Positions 1 through 12,500 of a DNA stretch of 64,000 nt are shown one piece after another. The notes beneath the pieces are model-generated. The model had not been told where the DNA came from and searched no databases. It saw only the letters and a program-made list of their open reading frames with translations. The stretch covers positions 1,272,991 to 1,336,990 of the forward strand of contig JAPWGK010000012.1 of assembly GCA_029641185.1 (NCBI GenBank), in the 5' to 3' direction. Position numbers and translations under genes: made by a program. The stretch's first letter is position 1, and each line of letters starts with the position of its first letter. The DNA comes from Pseudofabraea citricarpa. Its lineage: Eukaryota; Ascomycota; Leotiomycetes; Helotiales; Dermateaceae.

Positions 1-119
1 ACGCCCCTGAATGAGATGAAACCAAACGTTAATCGGAATCCGATTTCAACAGGGCTCCGTGTGCTAGTGATTACATAATTGTTGATTCTTTGGGGATTAT
101 GATCTCTTCCGCGTCCTTG

Positions 120-416
120 CTAAGCGACTGGCCAGATATTTACTCGCTCGACAGATGTAAACACGTAGAATACAGCTTCTGAGTTATAACGCGTTTTCAC
201 TTGATTTTTGTTGCTTAGGTATGTATATATGTATTTATTATAGGCTATAGCTAAAATGGGCATCTGAGAATATATCTGCTTATTGAGATTCTCACTATTA
301 GCGAAGATTAAACCGACAAACGAATCCAAGTCGATATAACAAAGGTGCTTCTTCCATTTTAGAGGCATAAGTACCACAGCTCTCTTTAGTATTTCTGGTC
401 TCTCAGTCAACATCAA
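120..416 (-). CDS. Hypothetical small ORF, 98 aa, doubtful
   Basis: An ATG-started frame of 98 codons on the minus strand in the unmutated flank. The product begins MMLTERPEILKRAVVLMPLK and has no motif I recognise, no clear signal peptide and no long hydrophobic segment. It could be a single-exon gene, an exon of a larger gene whose other exons lie outside the window, or chance. Nothing upstream identifies a promoter. It is listed because it is the only ATG-initiated frame of this length in the window and lies in DNA not touched by RIP. Confidence 0.2.
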   Translation of the reverse strand: MMLTERPEILKRAVVLMPLKWKKHLCYIDLDSFVGLIFANSENLNKQIYSQMPILAIAYNKYIYTYLSNKNQVKTRYNSEAVFYVFTSVERVNIWPVA

Positions 417-726
417 TACACAAAATACGGTTGTGTATTAGAAAGATGGAGTATACTTCAATTACCTAGCTGGCCGTACGGGGAAAAATTGATTTATTTG
501 CTAATACCTTCTGGTTTCTTAGTTAGAATCAAATAACTATATAGAATTTTACGGCTATATCTACAGGTCATCGTATGTGGCTCCTTTGTATGTCCATTTA
601 CCGGTCCTCACCTGATCGCTTAAATATGTATAGCCTCTGCAAGCTTTTTGTCCACCGAAAATGGTTTAACCCTTAAATGATCTTCAATCGTTAACTGAAT
701 TTGAGCTATTGATTTCTTAAGTTATT

Positions 727-761
727 AAAGAATAACGTATCGCGTATAGTTGTTATTCTTT
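727..761. repeat. 10-bp inverted repeat, possible hairpin
   Basis: AAAGAATAAC (727-736) is followed after 15 bases by its complement GTTATTCTTT (752-761). It could form a small hairpin in the unmutated flank close to the RIP boundary. Function unknown; it may be chance. Confidence 0.35.
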
Positions 762-889
762 TATATAAATTGAAAACGACCTGTAATTCCTAACAGTTAA
801 AAAAGAGGCCAGTTTAGTAGTTTCTCACTCTTTAAAATAGTTAGGAATAGAGGTTAGCCTCCAGCTAAACTAATCTCTTAGAATATACC

Positions 890-1790
890 TAAAAAAAAAA
901 AGAAATTATCGATTATTTTTATTTTATATCCTCCTACGACCTAATTATATAATTATCTTTAGGTTTTATTAAAATTATATAAGGGCTATAATTTGCTTAT
1001 ATTTTACTATAACTATTATACTCTAGAATATTAGGATTATAATTCTCTCCTAGCTATTATATTTCCTCTAATTTTTTATAACCTTTCTCCTAATATTTAT
1101 AATACTAATAAAGCTAATTTTATCTTCGTCTTAGTAGATATCTAGTATTCTAGTTACCCTATAGAAATCTTTAATTACTTACTATAGGTAAACCTTTATA
1201 AAAGCTAAATATTAAGAAACGTTTATTTTTTTATAGTTTTAATTATTAGAAATTAGAATTAGTAAGATATTTTATTATTATACTATTAGACTAGCCTAGC
1301 TTATAACTATAATAAACGCTTGTTTATTAGGAGCTTTTTACTTAATATAATATATAATATTTTATTAGACTAAAATATTTAGACGACTAATTTAAATTAT
1401 ATAACCTTAAAATTTAATATTAGGTAATATATAATAAGAGAATATCTAACTATTAGGTAATATAAATAAAAAAGATATTTAAATATAACTAGTTAAATTT
1501 AATTAGTTCTAATCTATTTAATTATTTAATATTATTAGGAGCTAAGATATAAACTAAAAGAATTTAATATTCTAAAAATAAAGAAATATAAGAAAGATTA
1601 ATAATTCTTTTTTAGAAATAATATATCCTAAGATTAAGAGTAACTAATAGAAAAGATAAAGATTATTTATTACTTAATAAAGAGATATTAACTTTTCTTT
1701 TTATATAAACCTTAATTCTAAGACTAACCTTTCTCTTAATAATAATAATAAAGATAAATAAGTAATTTTATTATATTCTTTCTAGATATT
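890..1790. other. Mutated repeat DNA, unclassified
   Basis: This is AT-rich, CA/TG-depleted sequence directly inside the boundary. I could not extend any reading frame with recognisable transposon motifs here, nor find LTRs or inverted repeats. It is probably an older relic into or beside which the element ending at about 3112 was placed. Confidence 0.5.
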
Positions 1791-3112
1791 TTATTATATC
1801 TTTTTCTTTTTTTACTTTCTCTCTCTTTTACTTTTTATCTAACTTAGTATCTCTTATAAAAGTTATTATCTTTTATAGATTATTATATTATCCTAATCTA
1901 AAATCTACTAAGTAAGTTTCTTTTAATTAATTTTAACTTTTAAGATTATCTTAATAGTTTATTCTCTAAAAAAGCTTAATTTATTATTATAAAACCTAAT
2001 TTTATTAAGATTTTATTATTAAAATAACCTTCTTCTTTAAAGTAAGTTAAAGATTCTTACCTTCTTTTATTTTATTATTTAATATTCTATTAATCTTTTA
2101 TAAATATTAGACTAAGAGCGTATTATTAACTATAATATTCGTAGAAATATTAAGGAAGCTAATAGAAGGATAAAATATACCTTTAATCGTAGTATTATAA
2201 TTATAGATTAATAATCTGTCTTTTTTATAGTTTTTCTAATAATTTTAGGTCTTATAATATTAGAAATTTAATTACTTCGAATTTTTAAAGAAAACGCTAG
2301 CTTAGACCTAAGAATTAGCTTAGATACTAAGCTAATTCTATTATTTATTAATAAATTCTAGGTTAAAGTTAAAGAAGATAAAATAAATAAAAATAATAAA
2401 AAGGAATTCTTAATATTATTAAAAATCCTTAGTAATTAGGTTAAGAATCTTTTAGGGGATAATAAGTACGTAGATCTTATAAAAGTATTATATTAGGGTA
2501 TAATTCTAGTAAAATTTAATATTAAAAGAATATTATTATATTTCTAGATATTTTTTATTTATATAAGTAACTAGGGAGGAAATCGATCTAAGTAAAAAAG
2601 ATTATTATTAATAATTATAGAATATAAGTTTATATTAAAATTTAAGTATATAATAATATTTTTAATTTATCTTTATTAAGAATTAAAACTTTTTAAATTT
2701 AAAAAGCTTATAAAAAGCTAAATAAGAGAATAATTTATAATAATATATTATCTTAAGATTATTAGAAATAATAAAAAAAAACCTTTTATAAATATATTCT
2801 AAAATTAATTTTCTTTTATTAAAAATTTATATTCTTATAAGTATTATTTCTAAGATTTATATTTACTAAGAATAACTATTAGATTTAGCTAGTACGTATA
2901 TCTTAGGTAACTTAACTAGTATATTACTTAAATTATTATCTAAATATAAATATTTATACGTATTAGCTAATCTAGACTTTAGTATAAGTATCTATTACCT
3001 ATTATCTACTCGCCTTATAAGGCCTTATAGGTAGGTTTTCTTATTTTAAAAAAACCTATAAGTTATTTTTTAAAAAAAAAATCTACTTATAAAACCTATA
3101 GGTAATTTATAT
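1790..3112 (+). mobile_element. Relic of a terminal-inverted-repeat element (right part)
   Basis: Bases about 1800-2100 align in the same orientation with about 52500-52830, sharing a run of the form CTTAATTTATTATTATAAAA. Bases about 2967-3112 are the reverse complement of the start of that second copy (about 52210-52370), sharing TATACTAAAGT and the TATAGGT/ACCTATA motifs. This fits an element whose two ends are inverted repeats: the copy here keeps body and right end, the copy at 52.2 kb keeps left end and body. I cannot assign a superfamily; no transposase motif survives that I can read. Confidence 0.45.
3012..3112. repeat. Right terminal/subterminal inverted repeat
   Basis: A cluster of CCTATA/TATAGG motifs (AAGGCCTTATAGGTAGG, AACCTATAAG, AAACCTATAGG) able to fold on itself, matching about 52215-52335 in reverse complement. 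It is taken as the terminal repeat of the element described for 1790-3112. Confidence 0.5.
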
Positions 3113-3390
3113 AATTTTAGTAATCCTAAGAAAGATTCTTAAGACTTAATAGAAGTAATAGAAAAGCAGGTAATAAAACTTTAATTATTATAAGATTATT
3201 ATAACTAGGTATAATAAGTATATATTCTTAGAGTTTTAGTCTTATTACTTAATAGTTTAGAATATCTCTAATACTTATTTAATAATAATAATAAAAAACT
3301 ACTAGTCTTAGGTAACCCTAGTTCTTTTAAATTATTAGGAGAGTCTAATAAATTAAATATATTAGGATATTATTTTATCTTTATATTTAT

Positions 3391-3695
3391 TATAATTCTT
3401 ATATAAGTTACTTAAGATACGTGTTATATACTTACTTCTCTTATATATACTTTACTTACCTTATATTATAACTTACTAACCTAGATTATATAATTAGAAA
3501 TTTACTAAGTAAGGTAAATTATATATAACTTACCTTATATATTTACTTATCTAAGAATACGTATAATAGAGAATACTTAGAAAGCAAATACTAGTATAAT
3601 AAGAAGGACTACTTATAATTAGCTTCTTATACTTTCTTTGCTTTCTTTTCTTTTTCTCTTCTTATACTTAGATCTTTTATTATTAATTAGCTATA
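3391..3695 (+). repeat. Gypsy 5' LTR, first part
   Basis: It starts TATAATTCTTATATAAGTTA (originally TG...) and aligns with 45644 onward, including the stretch ending TATTAATTAG. It is cut after 3695 by the Copia element, whose 5-bp target duplication is CTATA (3691-3695) and TTATA (26479-26483), differing by one C/T. Confidence 0.9.
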
Positions 3696-3892
3696 TATTA
3701 TAAAATCTAGGATTAGGTAATTTATTATATAAGGGATTAGGATAACTAAGGTAGTCTACTTAATAATAAGTATTATTCTTATATAAATACACTCTTTCTT
3801 ATAATCTCTCGCTCCTCCTAATTAGATAATATAAATTATACTTTTTACGCTTTCTTAATTACTTAAACTAACTCTACTTTTATTATATAATA
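3696..3892 (+). repeat. Copia 5' LTR
   Basis: 197 bp, matching 26282-26478 almost base for base. The differences I checked are transitions (for example CTTAATAATAAG against CTTAGTAACAAG), the expected mark of RIP after insertion. It contains a TATATAAATAC box-like stretch near 3780 that could be the promoter TATA element. Confidence 0.92.
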
Positions 3893-3906
3893 GTTATAAG
3901 CCTAGC
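3893..3906 (+). promoter_or_regulatory. Copia primer-binding site, half initiator tRNA-Met
   Basis: GTTATAAGCCTAGC directly follows the 5' LTR. Undoing two RIP-type changes (TG to TA, CA to TA) gives GTTATGAGCCCAGC, the complement of the initiator methionine tRNA anticodon arm. Priming from an internally cut initiator tRNA is known from Drosophila copia and related elements. Confidence 0.7.
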
Positions 3907-4277
3907 TTATAATTAAAGCTTCCTAAAATCACGTTTAAATTATAAGAAAGCTAGAGAATAATTATTCTTAAGTTTAGAATCTATTATTATTATTATAACC
4001 TCTAAAATTAACTAATAGAAAGCTAAAAAGATCTTTTTAAAAGATTATAACTTATAACCCGACTAGTTCCTTTAATTCTATTACTAAGCTTATATAAGGT
4101 ATATCTAAGAGCTTATAAACCTAGATACTATAGATATAAAAAGCGTAAATATTAACCCTCTTATATAAGTATTAATTATTAATAAGCTTATTAATAAGAG
4201 AATAATACTTAATTAATAATTATACTTAGATTAGGTAGTAATTAATAAGCTTTCTAGACTAGAACCTAGCCTACTAT
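3907..4277 (+). pseudogene. Copia gag, 5' fragment
   Basis: Between the primer site and the 13.5-kb insertion there is a plus-strand frame that is stop-poor once TAA/TAG are read as former Gln/Trp. It has the look of a Copia gag N-terminal half (motif QFYYQAYIRYIQELINLD). The frame is broken at 4277 by the insertion and resumes at about 19359. No ATG survives. Confidence 0.55.
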
Positions 4278-4577
4278 TATAATAGGGTTATATACTCGAT
4301 TTTATTACTTTCTTTACTTTTATAAGAAGTTATTATTACCTTAGGTACTACTACGTAAGGGTTTTATAAGTATTCTTTAAGCGTTCTAAGAGCTATATAC
4401 TATTATTTATACTTTACTAGGATAATAAATTAACTACTTCTTTTATCTCCTACCTTTATAACTATTAATTCGATTACTAAATATACCTTATACGTAGTTA
4501 TATATATTATATTAGTTACTAGTTATATTTATAGTATTATAGATTCGGATATATCCTAATATTTATCGCCTTATTAT
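4278..4577 (+). repeat. 13.5-kb element copy 1, 5' LTR
   Basis: 300 bp starting TATAATAGGGTTATATACTC and ending CGCCTTATTAT, so the ends form a short inverted repeat (TATAATAGG/CCTATTAT). It aligns with the five other LTR copies in the window. Confidence 0.92.
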
Positions 4578-4579
4578 AT

Positions 4580-4597
4580 TAGTAACTTATATAAGGA
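4580..4597 (+). promoter_or_regulatory. Probable primer-binding site, 13.5-kb element
   Basis: TAGTAACTTATATAAGG follows the 5' LTR by two bases. In copy 2 the same site reads TAGTAACCTATATAGAG on the minus strand. With G to A undone it would start TGG, as a site complementary to a tRNA 3' CCA end should. I cannot name the tRNA. Confidence 0.45.
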
Positions 4598-6230
4598 CTT
4601 TAAATAATAACAGATATAAACTAGATTATAACTTATAATATTAATATAATAAGCTTATTTAGTATTAACCTTCGATAATAGACTAAGCTCTTAAAGTACT
4701 CGAAATATAATTATACGATTGCTAGTAGAGGTAGCTAGAGATATTAAAACCTACGAATATAATCGACTATTAAATATATAAGGTATTAATCCGAGTTATT
4801 TTATAAGCTAGATACTTAATAGTAAATATAAAAGATAATACTAAAGTACTTAGAAGATTAGGAGCTTATAATAAATAATAAGTAACGGTTAGAATAATAC
4901 GATAATATAGAGGTTAAAGTTCTTAGGGAGGTAAAATAACTAGAATAATAGGAATATTAGAAGGATTAGGAACTTATAAAAGATAAGAGATAGTTATAAT
5001 TATAAGAATATATAACTTTAGGGGTTATCTAGAGGTATATAAGTACGTATATTACTAGGGGTATTAAGACTATTATTAGAATAGTAAAGGTATATCTTTA
5101 TAAGCCTTAGTCTAGGTAAAAGGTATAATATCTAGAGTTAGAGGAAGATCGAAAGAGATATTATAATAGTAAGTATTAAGAAGACCCTAAGAGCTAGAGA
5201 TTAGAAGGATATAAGGCTCTAGTATTTCTATTTATAGATAATAGTTTTAAGAAATAATCTTAATCTTAGTATAAGTATAAAGCGAGTAATTATATTAGAC
5301 TAGATAAGATCTTACTAAAAGCTTAGGCTAAGATAGAGGAGCTTCTAATTAGTACTAGTAGGTATAGATTATACTTAAAGCTAGAGAATATAAGAGGATA
5401 AGAGGAGTAATATATTATTATACTAGAAAGAGGATTATTAATTAGTTAATTAGTCGTCTTTTTATTTATTTTTAGTTTATTTTATTTAGTTAATTAATAA
5501 AGTTTATATTATTTATATTATTATTTATTTTCTAATTAACTTTATAAGGTAGATACTACTTATAATTTAGTATAAGTATTCCCCTAGTCTATTAAGATTA
5601 TTATAAAGATTATATTTATTATAATAGTATCTTAATAAGAAGATAATATTCTTAAGTTTAGATCCTAATTACCTCCTACTTATACTAAGTTTCCTATAAT
5701 AATAAGTCTAATATAAAGAGTATATAAGAATCGAAGCTATTTGCCTATCTAATACCTAATCGAAAACGTAATACTAGGACTCTCTAAAACTTAGGACCTA
5801 GGCTCTAGAGTATAAACGAAACTAAGTTCGAATACTTAAATAAGAAATTAGTTATCTTAGAAGGGCCTAAGGGTAAGTAAGAAGTATAATATAGTTAGTA
5901 AAATAAAAGTATAAAAGTAGTAAAATAATAGCTACTTATTTCTAGGAAAATTAATATAAAAAAAGTAAACCTTATATTATATCTAATTATAATATTAATT
6001 TTATTCTTTCGGAAATACGTAGTAAAAGTAAATAATAGAAACTTAGAAGTAAGGCTTTCTTATTTAGGTTATATTAATAGATATATATAGTTTTAAGTTA
6101 TTTTCTTTATATCTAATATTTTAATAATATAAGACTAAGAGGAATCTAATCTTATCTTATAACCTATTTCTTAAAGCTACGTACTACGTATATATAAAAG
6201 GTAAATATTAGGTAAAATAAAAGCCCTAGA
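4598..6230 (+). other. Leader region of 13.5-kb element, possible extra ORF
   Basis: 1.6 kb lies between the primer site and the gag-like region. About 4640-5440 has a plus-strand frame that is fairly stop-poor when TAA/TAG are read as Gln/Trp. It is very rich in Lys, Arg, Glu and Gln with coiled-coil-like stretches, and has no motif I recognise. 5440-6230 is low in recognisable frames. An unknown upstream protein, the start of gag or a long leader are all possible. Confidence 0.4.
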
Positions 6231-8560
6231 TATTTAGCTAGAAAAACTTTTACTTAGTTTTTCTAATTATTCTATAATTTATAACTTATTATTATCTTAT
6301 TTAATCCTCTCTTAGTACTCGCTTAGTACTTAACTTAAGCTTATATAACTCTAATCTAGTATTATAATATTACCTTAAGAATACTCTCTTATTACTAACC
6401 CTTCTCCCTTACTCGTTCCTTCTTATAAACAAAAATAAAAGAAGAAAAGAAAGCTCTTAATATCTTTTTTAGACTTATTAAGCTTAGGAACTCTACCTAG
6501 TATAGGTATTCCTAGTAAGAAAGGAAAATAGATAATTATCTAGCCTAAGGTAATATATAAAATTATATAGGTTATTTTAAAGGTTCGCCCTCCTAGTTTT
6601 ACTAGTACTTCTCTCTTTAAAAAGATAAAGGCTACTAAATTTATCTAATACTATAAACGGATAATACTTAATAGAGGTTTTTCTAATATAAAGCTAGTTC
6701 TTAGATACCCTAACTACTATTACTTATTAGTTTATCTTTATACTAAAGTATTAGATAGCTTTAAGTAAAGAAATTAAGCTACTTTTAAGAAAGTATTCCT
6801 AGAGGAATAAGCTAATTATAACTCTAAGTAACTTTAATATACTATTAAGTTCTTAAATACTTTAGTTAATTATCTAAAAGAAGGTATAGCTAAAATCTTA
6901 GAATTCCTAAAGATATATAAGCTAAGCTCTAAGCGACTACTTAGTAATAGCTAATTAAGCTCTTATAAATAAGCACGTAAGCTTCTCTCTAGCCTTCCTA
7001 AAAACTATATCCTTATTATTATAAAGAAGAAAAAGATTAAGTATAATAAACTAAGAACTTTTATATTTACTAAGATCTATAAGTTTACTAAGACTTATAC
7101 TCGAGCTAAGAAGGATCTTACTTACTTACTTAAATAGGATAATAATAATACTATTATTATTAATAAGTTACTAGACTTCTAGTTATATAATAATCTAAAT
7201 AAGACCTTTAATCTAACTACTCTCTTTATACTAGTAGTTAGTAACCTTATATAAACTATTATAACTCTTAGTATAATACTTAGTAATATAACTATAAAGA
7301 TATAAGCCTCTAAAGCGGCTCCTAATTATAATAAGATTAATAATATTACTAATATAATAGCTAAGATATTATTAGAAGATTATATTACCTTTAAGATTAT
7401 TATAATTAAGTACTAGAAAGAGAAAGTAAGCTACCTACTATTACTAGTAAAGGTAATACTAGAGTTAATATATTAGAGATTAAGTTTTATAATAATAAGC
7501 TAGAGTTACTTAAGTAATATAATAATTATAATATTAAAGAGAAGGTTAATAAGATATATTATATAATAGAAGTATATAACTATAAGTATAATTCGAGTTA
7601 TATAATAGGTATAAATCCTAGTACTAGTATTTATATTAGTACTTTATAAACTAGCTATTAATAGTCTAACTTTATAGATTAAGATTATATTTATTAGTAT
7701 TATAATAAGCGCTTTTATTTCTCTAGTAACTACCTAATACTTGCCTATTATATAAAGATTAGAATCGTTTATAAAGATAAGAGTAATAGCTAGGTATATC
7801 CTAGACCTATAAGATCTAGTTTAGTATCCTTTCGAAAAGCTAAAATATCTTAAGATATCCTTACTAAAGAGTAATATTTATATTATAATAATAATAAGAT
7901 CCCTTATTATAATTAATTTAAGATACTTTAGCTTAAGAAGAATATAAAGACCGAATCTAATATTAATATTAAGGCAAGTAAATATAAGCTTACTAAGATC
8001 TATAAATATAAGAAGAAAGATATTATAACTAGCTTTATTAGTATATAAGATAATATTATAACTCTCTAGTATATAATACTAGTTACTAAATTTAAAGAAG
8101 AGCTAGACTCTTACTATTAGTTATAGCTAGTTATAATAAGTAAAAATAATAAGATTAAGTAAATTATACTTAATACTCTTATTATTATACTTATAAGCCT
8201 AAGAGGTACCCTAGTAGTTACTAATATCTTTAGGAAGACTAAGTTAAGTATAAGTATCTAAAAGAATACTAAGAAACTAGAAAGAATTATTAAGTTTATT
8301 ACTCTAGTATCTAGAATTATAGATTTAGATATTTTAGAGTAAGTATTTTACTAACACGAACTAATCGATACTAAGATATCTAGATATAATAAGGAGCTCC
8401 TAAGTACTTAGGGAACTCTTATTAAGAACTTAACGTAACTAGGCCTAGATAATAATAAGATCTTAGAGGCTATTAAAGCTAAGGAGAAGAAGGAATATAA
8501 GCCTTATATCTTATAAGCTAAGATACTTAAAATATAATATATAATTATAAATTAGATAAT
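6230..8560 (+). pseudogene. gag-like region of 13.5-kb element copy 1
   Basis: The region precedes pol on the same strand, the expected gag place. Frames about 7060-7400 and 7800-8560 stay open for long stretches if TAA/TAG are read through, giving Lys/Asn/Thr-rich protein. I could not align a CCHC knuckle with certainty, although a Tyr-rich segment near 7875-7915 could be one. Frame changes between segments suggest indels or misassignment. Gag is inferred from position and composition, not from a conserved motif. Confidence 0.45.
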
Positions 8561-9599
8561 TATACTTATATATAAATAAGCTTTTATTTTTAATTAAATA
8601 AACCTAGCTTAAGTTATAAGAATTAGTTATTATTAACTTCTAAGTAATACGATTTAAATTAATATACTAAAGGTTAAAGAGCTAGGACTTTATATAAGTA
8701 TAAGCTTTCTTATATAAAGTATAACTACTAGAGTTAATATTCTATTATATTATATTAATAGCTTATACTTACTAGTTATTATTTATAGTTATAATAATTA
8801 GAAAGTTAATATAAGTAATAGGTATAATAGATATAAGTACTAAGATTAATATTATAACCTATAATATCTAGAGAAAAGCTAGCCTTAGTATTAGAGAAAA
8901 GAAGAATCTTATAACTATTAATTATAAGAGGATATCTTAAGTAATTCTTAGGGTTTATAATAATATATAGCTAGATATTAGTAATATATAGGTAACCTTA
9001 TATATCTATATAATATAATAATTAGGCTATAACTTAGTACTTAGGTAACTATTTATATATAAGATAAGAGCGAGCTTAGAATAAGACTTAAAAAAGAATT
9101 ATAAGATATAAATTATAACTAATAATAATATTAGTAAGATCAAGCTTTTATATTTTCGTATTATTACTTGTAAGTTTAAGACCTAAGTAATATAATAATA
9201 AGATCTAGAGGATAACTCGGATTCTAAGAGTAACTTAGAAAACTAGGTATCGATTTATTATAAGAAGAATAAGTTAGGAGATATATAAATAAATCTCTTA
9301 AATATATATAAGGAATCTTATTAGAGGAGAAAAGAGATAAGCCTAATATAAGGAAAATAATAGAAGGTTATAATATACTTATAAATATAAACGTAAATAA
9401 GAAGGCTAGTATTCTATTATATTTATTATTAAGATAAGAGAAATATAAGAAGATTTAAGGAATACTTAAGCTAGGTTATAAGCTTAAGAAAGCTTTCTTA
9501 GTTAAAGCTCTAAGACTTAAGAAAGCTTAATAAGTACTTACTAGAAGCTTACTAAGTACTTTATTAGTTCTCTTAGAGAGCTTAATACTAGAAAGTAAG

Positions 9600-12500
9600 C
9601 CTAAGATATCTAAGAGTAAAAGGATAATAAGAGTAACTTTATAAAATCCTCTCTTCCTAAAAAGTAGTTTATATAATACTAGTTTTAAAGGGATATTAAG
9701 ATTATAAGTATTTTATAAAGGTATAATACTCCCTTCTTTTAAGATAAAATATAAAAGAGAAATCTTAACTTTTTATAAGTAAAAGGCCTAAAAGATAAGA
9801 CCTATAAATCTTAGAGGAGATATAAGAGTTAAGCTATCTAATCTTAATAACTAGGAGGAAGTTATTAAGTTAATAAAAAAGCTACTAGTTATTCTAGGTC
9901 CTTATAATAACTAGTTCGAGCCTTAATATACGAAGTTTCTAAAAGGCTAAAAACTTATATTAGAGAGAATATAAGACTTATTTATAGGTAATATATTAAC
10001 CTTAAAAGAGAAAGAGGTATTCTAAGAGATATTTTATAATAAGAAAAAAGGATTCTCGTTCGATTAATTAGAGAAAGAACTTATAAAGCTAGAAGTTACT
10101 AAGTTATAAGAAATTAGGATAATATTATATAAAGTATAATAGGTATAAAACTTTCTAATTACTAAGAGGCTTTATAAGATTATATATAAGATAATAAGCG
10201 AGCGTATTACTAATAATATACTAGAAAGTTATTATAAGTCGTATAAAAACCTATAATTCCTAGTTATAAAGAAAAAGCCGAATAAGTATAAACTTATAGG
10301 TATAGCTATAAAATATAATATAATAATAATTAGAGATATTAATCTTTCTTTATTAGTAGATTCTTTTATAAAAGAGTTTATATACCTCTAGATTATTAGC
10401 TTAATCGATTTATTCTTTAGCTATAACTAGATCTTATTAGTCAAGTAAAATAAAGACTTAATCGCTTTCTTTATAAATATTATTAGACTACTAAGGGTTA
10501 TTATTCTTATATAAGAGTATAATAAATTTAGTAGCTTAGTTTATACGTATTATATCTAAAGTACTCTTTTTCTTAAATCCTTATATTATTAAATTATTCC
10601 TTAATAATATTAGTATTAAAGACTCTTATTTATAATATAATAATAAAGAAGTTCTTCTAGGAGTTTAATAATTTATAATAGAATATATATAAAACCTTAG
10701 TAAGATATTACTTAAGCTTAAGAGGGTAGGTTTAATTATTAGTCCTAAGTCTAAGTTTTATATAAAGGGTATTAAAGTTATTAGATTCGTTTATAACCCT
10801 AAGAGTAAATCGCTTATTAATATAAAGATTATAAAGCTAGTTAATTAGCTAGATCTAACTAATATAAAAGAGGTTTATATCTTCTTAGGAATTTATATAT
10901 ATTATTATATCTAGGTTAAAACTTTTATACTTATTATAAAGTTATTATATAATTTATTAAAAAAGAATATAATATTTAAGTAAGATAAGAGGTATTAGAA
11001 GGCTAAACTAAAGCTTATTAAGATATTAGTAAAAGCTTCTTATCTTATTATAATTAACTATAAGCTTAGAGTAAGAATAATTTATATTACTATTAATATA
11101 AGTCTAGATAGCTAGAGAAGTATATTCTCTTAGGATAATAAAGATAAGAAGAGGTATCTAAGTAAGTATAAGTTAGAGATATAAAATCTAGCTAAGTATA
11201 ACTATAATACTACTAAATATAAGTATAAAGGTATTCTTAAGATACTTAAGAAAATAAAAGAATATATTATTAGAGTATATTTTACTCTTAAGATAAATAC
11301 TAATATACTTATTACTTAGCTTAATAATATTACTTTAGATATACCTAGTATATTATTAATAAGATAGATTACCTAGATTTAGTTATTTAACTTTAAGGTT
11401 ATATATATACCTAGTAAGAAGAATAAAGCTATAAATATATTATCTTATTATCTTATTATAAAAAAGGAACTTAAAGATAAAAAGTAAGAAGAAGAGATTA
11501 ATAATTATATTATCTTCTAACTTAGCTCTCTTTAAATAATACTTATTTTAAGATCTTATACTTCGCTAAATACTAAAATAAGTATTATCTTCTAGGTAAG
11601 TAAAACCTTAAGTTAAAATAAATTATAATATTTCTTATAACTCTTAAGAGACTAGCTAATATTAGAGACGAAGAATAATTAGTATTTTAATAGTATATTA
11701 TAGGATTCTAAGTATACTAAAGCGTATTATAATAGAGACTTACTAGGAGTAAGTATAAATAATATATTATTAATAATCTGAAAGAATAAGTAGTATTATT
11801 AAGAACTTATATAATAAAGAGGTATATAAGAGATAAGAGATAATATATATAAAGGTAATAAAGTATTACTTCTAGAGAGATATTATAAGTAAGTAAAGGT
11901 ATATATAATATTATATCCCTAGTATTAATTTAGGTTATATAATATTACTTATAAGATAATTTATATAACTAGAGTATTATATATATATTATAAATAATAT
12001 CTAGATATTATTAATCTCTTATTAAGTATAAGGAAGTCTTTTATTATTAATACGTATAAGAAGATATTAGATATAATTATAAGACGTATTATCTCTAAGG
12101 TAAATTTTACTTATATTATTACTTTTATTAAAAAGGATATTCTTTATATCTATAATATATTTAAGATTCTTATTATTAATAGAAGGTCTAAGAACTAGGA
12201 AAGCCTTAATAATCTTATATCTAAGCTTAAGTTTATTAAGGTATAAGTAAGTACTTATAATTCTTATACTTAAGACTTAATCGAAAGAAGCTACTTTAAT
12301 ATAAAAGTAGCCCTCTCTAAGATTATAAATAGGATATTTAAGAACTAGCTAAGGTATATTAAGAAGGTCTATTTTATAAATAATATTATAATAAGGGCTC
12401 TTATAAGGCTTACTATATTCTATTTATAGTTTAGCTTTAAGATTATACTTACTATTAAAAGCAAGTACTTAATATAATAGTATCTAAGGTAGGACCTAAT

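Larger units (their letters stand above)
1..885. other. Unmutated flanking sequence
   Basis: This stretch has ordinary composition: CA, TG and ATG occur freely (for example around 60-160 and 590-680), unlike everything downstream. It marks the edge of the RIP-mutated block. I recognise no protein family in it. The change is abrupt, between the last CA/TG-bearing bases near 861 and an A-run at about 891-901. It may be gene-flanking DNA or an unaffected single-copy island. Confidence 0.8.

Noticed and set aside
3386..3390. Target duplication of the Gypsy element (TTTAT)
   Set aside because: No matching pentamer follows the 3' LTR at about 45990 under any edge I tried, even allowing C/T or G/A, so it is left unresolved.
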